A stretch of DNA of 7,330 nucleotides, from assembly GCA_013002595.1 (NCBI GenBank), contig JABDJG010000118.1:1-7330 (forward strand). Reading direction: 5' to 3'. The DNA is from Hyphomicrobiales bacterium (GTDB taxonomy: Bacteria > Pseudomonadota > Alphaproteobacteria > Rhizobiales > Aestuariivirgaceae). Positions 5,254 through 7,330 of this stretch are shown here, piece by piece; within the stretch, counting starts at the first letter, position 1; each line of letters opens with the position of its first letter. The translations under genes were made by a program, and so were the position numbers. The notes under the pieces are model-generated. The model made no database searches, was not told the origin of the DNA, and was given only the letters and a program-made list of their open reading frames with translations.

Positions 5254-6018
5254 ATGAATATCAAAACGTTACTGAGTTTTGTTGCGGCCTTGTTGACCAT
5301 CATGGTTGCAGTCAAGACATCCGGCGCTGCCCAGGAAAACCCCGGCAAGCCATTGCGTGGCCATGACGACCGCGTCGCGCTGGATACGATTGAGCCGCCT
5401 TATTCGGCAATCGGCCGTCTCAACCTAGGCGGCGGGCGGCAGTTTTGTTCGGGCACATTGATCGCACCGGACAAAGTCCTGACTGCCGCTCATTGCCTGA
5501 TTGATTCACGCACCAATAAACCATACCTCCCCAGCCAGGTGCATTTCGTTGCCGGCCAGCGCCGCGACATCTTCATTGATCATGCACCGGCCCGCTGTTT
5601 GATACCGCTCAAACGCAAGGCGTCCACAGGCGCACCGGATATCCAGAATTATACCGACGACGTTGCTGTCATTGTCCTGGCCAGGCCACTCAACGTAGCA
5701 CCGGTGTCTCGCGCCGCGGCCTATATCGGCGATCCCGGCCGGCTTTCCCATCCGGCATATTCGAAATCGCGGCCTTACCTGTTGTCGCAACATGCCAACT
5801 GCGCATTGCTGTCCAAGTCAAAGGGCATGTGGTTGACAGATTGCGATACTGCCTATGGTTCATCCGGCGGGCCGGTTTTTGCGTATCAGGACAATCACCC
5901 CCGGTTAATAGCGGTGATGTCAGGCATCTCTCGCGCCGGCAATGAAGTGTTCTCAATTGCGGTGCCGGTGACGATCTGGGACAAGCTGGCAACTTCTGCC
6001 ACATGCGATCGCGACTGA
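5254..6018 (+). CDS. Secreted trypsin-like serine protease (S1 fold)
   Basis: From the ATG at 5254 the product has 254 residues. It opens with a clean Sec signal peptide: MNIK, a hydrophobic core at 5-20, and SGAA before Gln27, the likely cleavage site. I prefer this start to an in-frame TTG at 5239, which would add five acidic residues before the signal. The protease domain shows CSGTLIAPDKVLTAAHC with His80, DDVAVIVL with Asp136, and GSSGGPVF with Ser204, so the triad is complete. The usual Asp before the catalytic Ser is Ser here, as also occurs in other bacterial S1 relatives. Six cysteines (65, 81, 115, 183, 197, 251) could form disulfides; 65-81 is the classic His-loop pair. It should act in the periplasm or outside the cell; the substrate is unknown. 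No strong ribosome-binding site is seen. Confidence 0.83.
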   Translation: MNIKTLLSFVAALLTIMVAVKTSGAAQENPGKPLRGHDDRVALDTIEPPYSAIGRLNLGGGRQFCSGTLIAPDKVLTAAHCLIDSRTNKPYLPSQVHFVAGQRRDIFIDHAPARCLIPLKRKASTGAPDIQNYTDDVAVIVLARPLNVAPVSRAAAYIGDPGRLSHPAYSKSRPYLLSQHANCALLSKSKGMWLTDCDTAYGSSGGPVFAYQDNHPRLIAVMSGISRAGNEVFSIAVPVTIWDKLATSATCDRD

Positions 6019-6052
6019 CGCATTGGCACTGACAAAGGGCTCATGGCTGACG

Positions 6053-7213
6053 ATGAACGAAGGCCCCGATCAAAACGCGGCAGCTTTCTATGACCAGCTG
6101 CCGGCAGTTGCCGATGCAAACGGCATTACGGACCTGACCAACTACCGTTCGTTGCCGGCCGGATGGCTGGTCGCCACATCTGATATCGTCGCGTCGACCG
6201 AAGCTGTTGCGGCGGGCCGCTACAAAGTCGTCAATACCGTTGGCGCGAGCGTCATATCGGCCGTAGCCAACCGGCTGCAGCATCGCAATTTCCCGTTTGT
6301 CTTTGGCGGCGATGGTGCAGCATTGGCCATCCCGGGCGATGCCGGTGAACAAGTTGCCTCTGAGTTGGCGGCGGTTTGCATCTGGGCCCTTGAAGAACTT
6401 CAGATCGAACTGCGCGCAGCAATCATGCCGATCGAGGATATCCGCAAGGCTGGTTATGATGTTCTGGTCGCAAAGTTCCAGGTCGCGCCGGATGTCGCGT
6501 ACGCCATGTTTACCGGCGGCGGCCTTGCATATGCTGAAAACGTCATGAAACGAGGTGGTGGGCTGATCAAACCGGCACCATCCGGCACCAGACCTGATCT
6601 GACCGGGCTGTCGTGCCGCTGGCAACCGGTTCGCTCCCGCAATGGCGTGATCCTGTCTGTGCTGGCTGCTCCACGCAGCGATGCGGATCCTGGCCGCTTT
6701 ATGAATATGGCTGCAGACATCATCGCTCTGGCGGAAATGAGTGATCGTACAACCAGTCCGCTGCCGCCGGAAGGCCCTCCCATCGGGTGGCCACCGAAGG
6801 GCCTTAAGCTGGAACTGGCGGCATCACACGCCGGCTTTGGCCGCATCACCAAGGCGATGTATATATTGGGCGAGCAGGCGGTCGGCTGGATATGCGACCG
6901 TACCGGGTGGAATGCCGGCCGGTTCAATGCGCAGGATTATCGCCGCGATACCGCGCGCAACAGTGATTTCAGGAAACTCGACGATGGTCTGAAGCTCACC
7001 CTTGACGTCACGACCGAACTCGCAGGCCATATCGAGCAGATGCTCCAGAAAGCAGAAGCAGATCAACTGTGTATCTATGGGCTGCATCGTCAGGATGACG
7101 CCCTGGTGACCTGCATTGTTCCATCAACGGTCGCCCGCGACCACATCCACTTTATCGATGGCGCCGACGGCGGTTATGTGTCGGCATCCAGACAGCTCAA
7201 GGCAAAGCTCTAG
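6053..7213 (+). CDS. DUF3095 family protein, cyclase-like N-terminal half
   Basis: From the ATG at 6053 the product has 386 residues. Family features I recognise as DUF3095 run from N to C: FYDQLPAVAD near the start, LPAGWLVATSDIVAST (about 34-49), GRYKVVNTVGASVISAV, and FPFVFGGDGAALAIP (about 80-94). Near the end are SDFRKLDDGLKLTLD (304-318), YGLH (342-345), TCIVPS (353-358) and HFIDGADGGY (366-375). The family's function is not established to my knowledge. The SDIVAST and GGDGA pair resembles the two metal-binding Asp motifs of class III nucleotide cyclases and GGDEF enzymes. No signal peptide or membrane segment is seen, so it is cytoplasmic. A TTG at 6023 is an alternative start that adds ten residues, but family proteins begin near the FY..LP segment. 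It follows the protease by 34 nt and may be co-transcribed. AAAGGG is rather far from the ATG. Confidence 0.83.
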   Translation: MNEGPDQNAAAFYDQLPAVADANGITDLTNYRSLPAGWLVATSDIVASTEAVAAGRYKVVNTVGASVISAVANRLQHRNFPFVFGGDGAALAIPGDAGEQVASELAAVCIWALEELQIELRAAIMPIEDIRKAGYDVLVAKFQVAPDVAYAMFTGGGLAYAENVMKRGGGLIKPAPSGTRPDLTGLSCRWQPVRSRNGVILSVLAAPRSDADPGRFMNMAADIIALAEMSDRTTSPLPPEGPPIGWPPKGLKLELAASHAGFGRITKAMYILGEQAVGWICDRTGWNAGRFNAQDYRRDTARNSDFRKLDDGLKLTLDVTTELAGHIEQMLQKAEADQLCIYGLHRQDDALVTCIVPSTVARDHIHFIDGADGGYVSASRQLKAKL

Positions 7214-7258
7214 GTCGTATCGACATTTAGGATTCGCAAATCACCAGATGTGTGATTC

Positions 7259-7293
7259 ATGAACTTCCAGGTTTGTTTTATCTGGAGGTTCAT
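7259..7293 (+). promoter_or_regulatory. Hairpin covering the transposase ribosome-binding site
   Basis: ATGAACTTCCAG (7259-7270) pairs with CTGGAGGTTCAT (7282-7293) over 12 positions with one G-U pair and an 11-base loop. The GGAGG at 7284-7288, 6 nt before the ATG at 7295, is fully inside the stem. In transcripts read in from outside, this would hide the ribosome-binding site and limit transposase synthesis, a control known for several insertion sequences. A smaller hairpin, AATCAC (7239-7244) with GTGATT (7252-7257), lies just upstream. Confidence 0.6.
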
Positions 7294-7294
7294 T

Positions 7295-7330
7295 ATGGCG
7301 AAGCGTTACGAGCTTTCTACAGTTCAGTGG
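7295..7330 (+). CDS. IS5-family-like transposase, N-terminal fragment (3' partial)
   Basis: Twelve codons are visible, giving MAKRYELSTVQW, and the frame runs off the window end. The MAKRYEL..(E/V)QW opening is common among IS5-family transposases, whose N-terminal part precedes a DDE catalytic domain. GGAGG at 7284-7288 is well placed for initiation. With so few residues the family call depends on this opening and on the hairpin leader; the catalytic domain cannot be checked here. Confidence 0.55.
   Translation, partial: MAKRYELSTVQW

Larger units (their letters stand above)
7214..7330 (+). mobile_element. Left end of an IS5-family-like insertion sequence (partial)
   Basis: The segment after the DUF3095 stop carries a short leader and then the start of a transposase frame, as in IS5-type elements. 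CTAG at 7210-7213, a known target sequence of the IS5 group, contains the stop codon and may be one copy of the target duplication. The element's outer border is therefore placed just after it, by inference. The inner end lies beyond the window, so the terminal inverted repeat cannot be confirmed. Confidence 0.55.

Noticed and set aside
6023..6052. TTG start for DUF3095
   Set aside because: No ribosome-binding site is seen, and the family typically begins close to the FY..LP segment that follows the ATG at 6053.
6041..6625. 194-codon minus-strand ORF antisense to DUF3095
   Set aside because: The plus-strand frame has conserved family motifs throughout this stretch.

Overview
The window is a fairly GC-rich (roughly 55-60% by eye), densely packed bacterial segment. 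The gene families, operon style, CcGG-rich codon use and IS5-type insertion sequence suggest an alphaproteobacterium, probably of the rhizobial/Hyphomicrobiales side. This placement is inference from protein flavour only; no marker gene is present.

Layout. (1) Positions 1-2038, plus strand: a tight five-gene operon. It holds the C-terminal part of a two-domain rhodanese-like protein with a C-terminal membrane anchor and no cysteine, a DsrE-family protein, two further very small DsrF/DsrH-like proteins, and an exported monoheme c-type cytochrome. Together they look like a sulfur-relay module linked to an electron carrier, with two apparently altered active sites (rhodanese Cys to Gly; no distal Met in the cytochrome). 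(2) Positions 2066-2885, minus strand, convergent with the first operon: a membrane-tethered helix-hairpin-helix protein preceded by two unlisted tiny ORFs of 42 and 38 codons. Each tiny ORF has a strong Shine-Dalgarno and a hydrophobic segment, and they are coupled by a TGATG overlap. (3) Positions 2886-3048: a divergent spacer with palindromes. (4) Positions 3049-5098, plus strand: an overlapping pair encoding a beta-hydroxyacid dehydrogenase (NADP-type loop) and a class I/II PLP aminotransferase, plausibly two steps of one amino-acid or oxo-acid pathway. (5) Positions 5099-5253: a spacer with a textbook G-quadruplex motif inside an inverted repeat, and a weak terminator candidate. (6) Positions 5254-7213: a secreted trypsin-like serine protease followed by a DUF3095 protein whose N-terminal half resembles a nucleotide-cyclase/GGDEF core. 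(7) Positions 7214-7330: the left end of an IS5-family-like insertion sequence that abuts the DUF3095 stop codon, with a hairpin hiding the transposase ribosome-binding site.

The most interesting parts are the rhodanese/DsrE-trio/cytochrome operon and the hidden small membrane proteins. No RNA gene or CRISPR array was seen.
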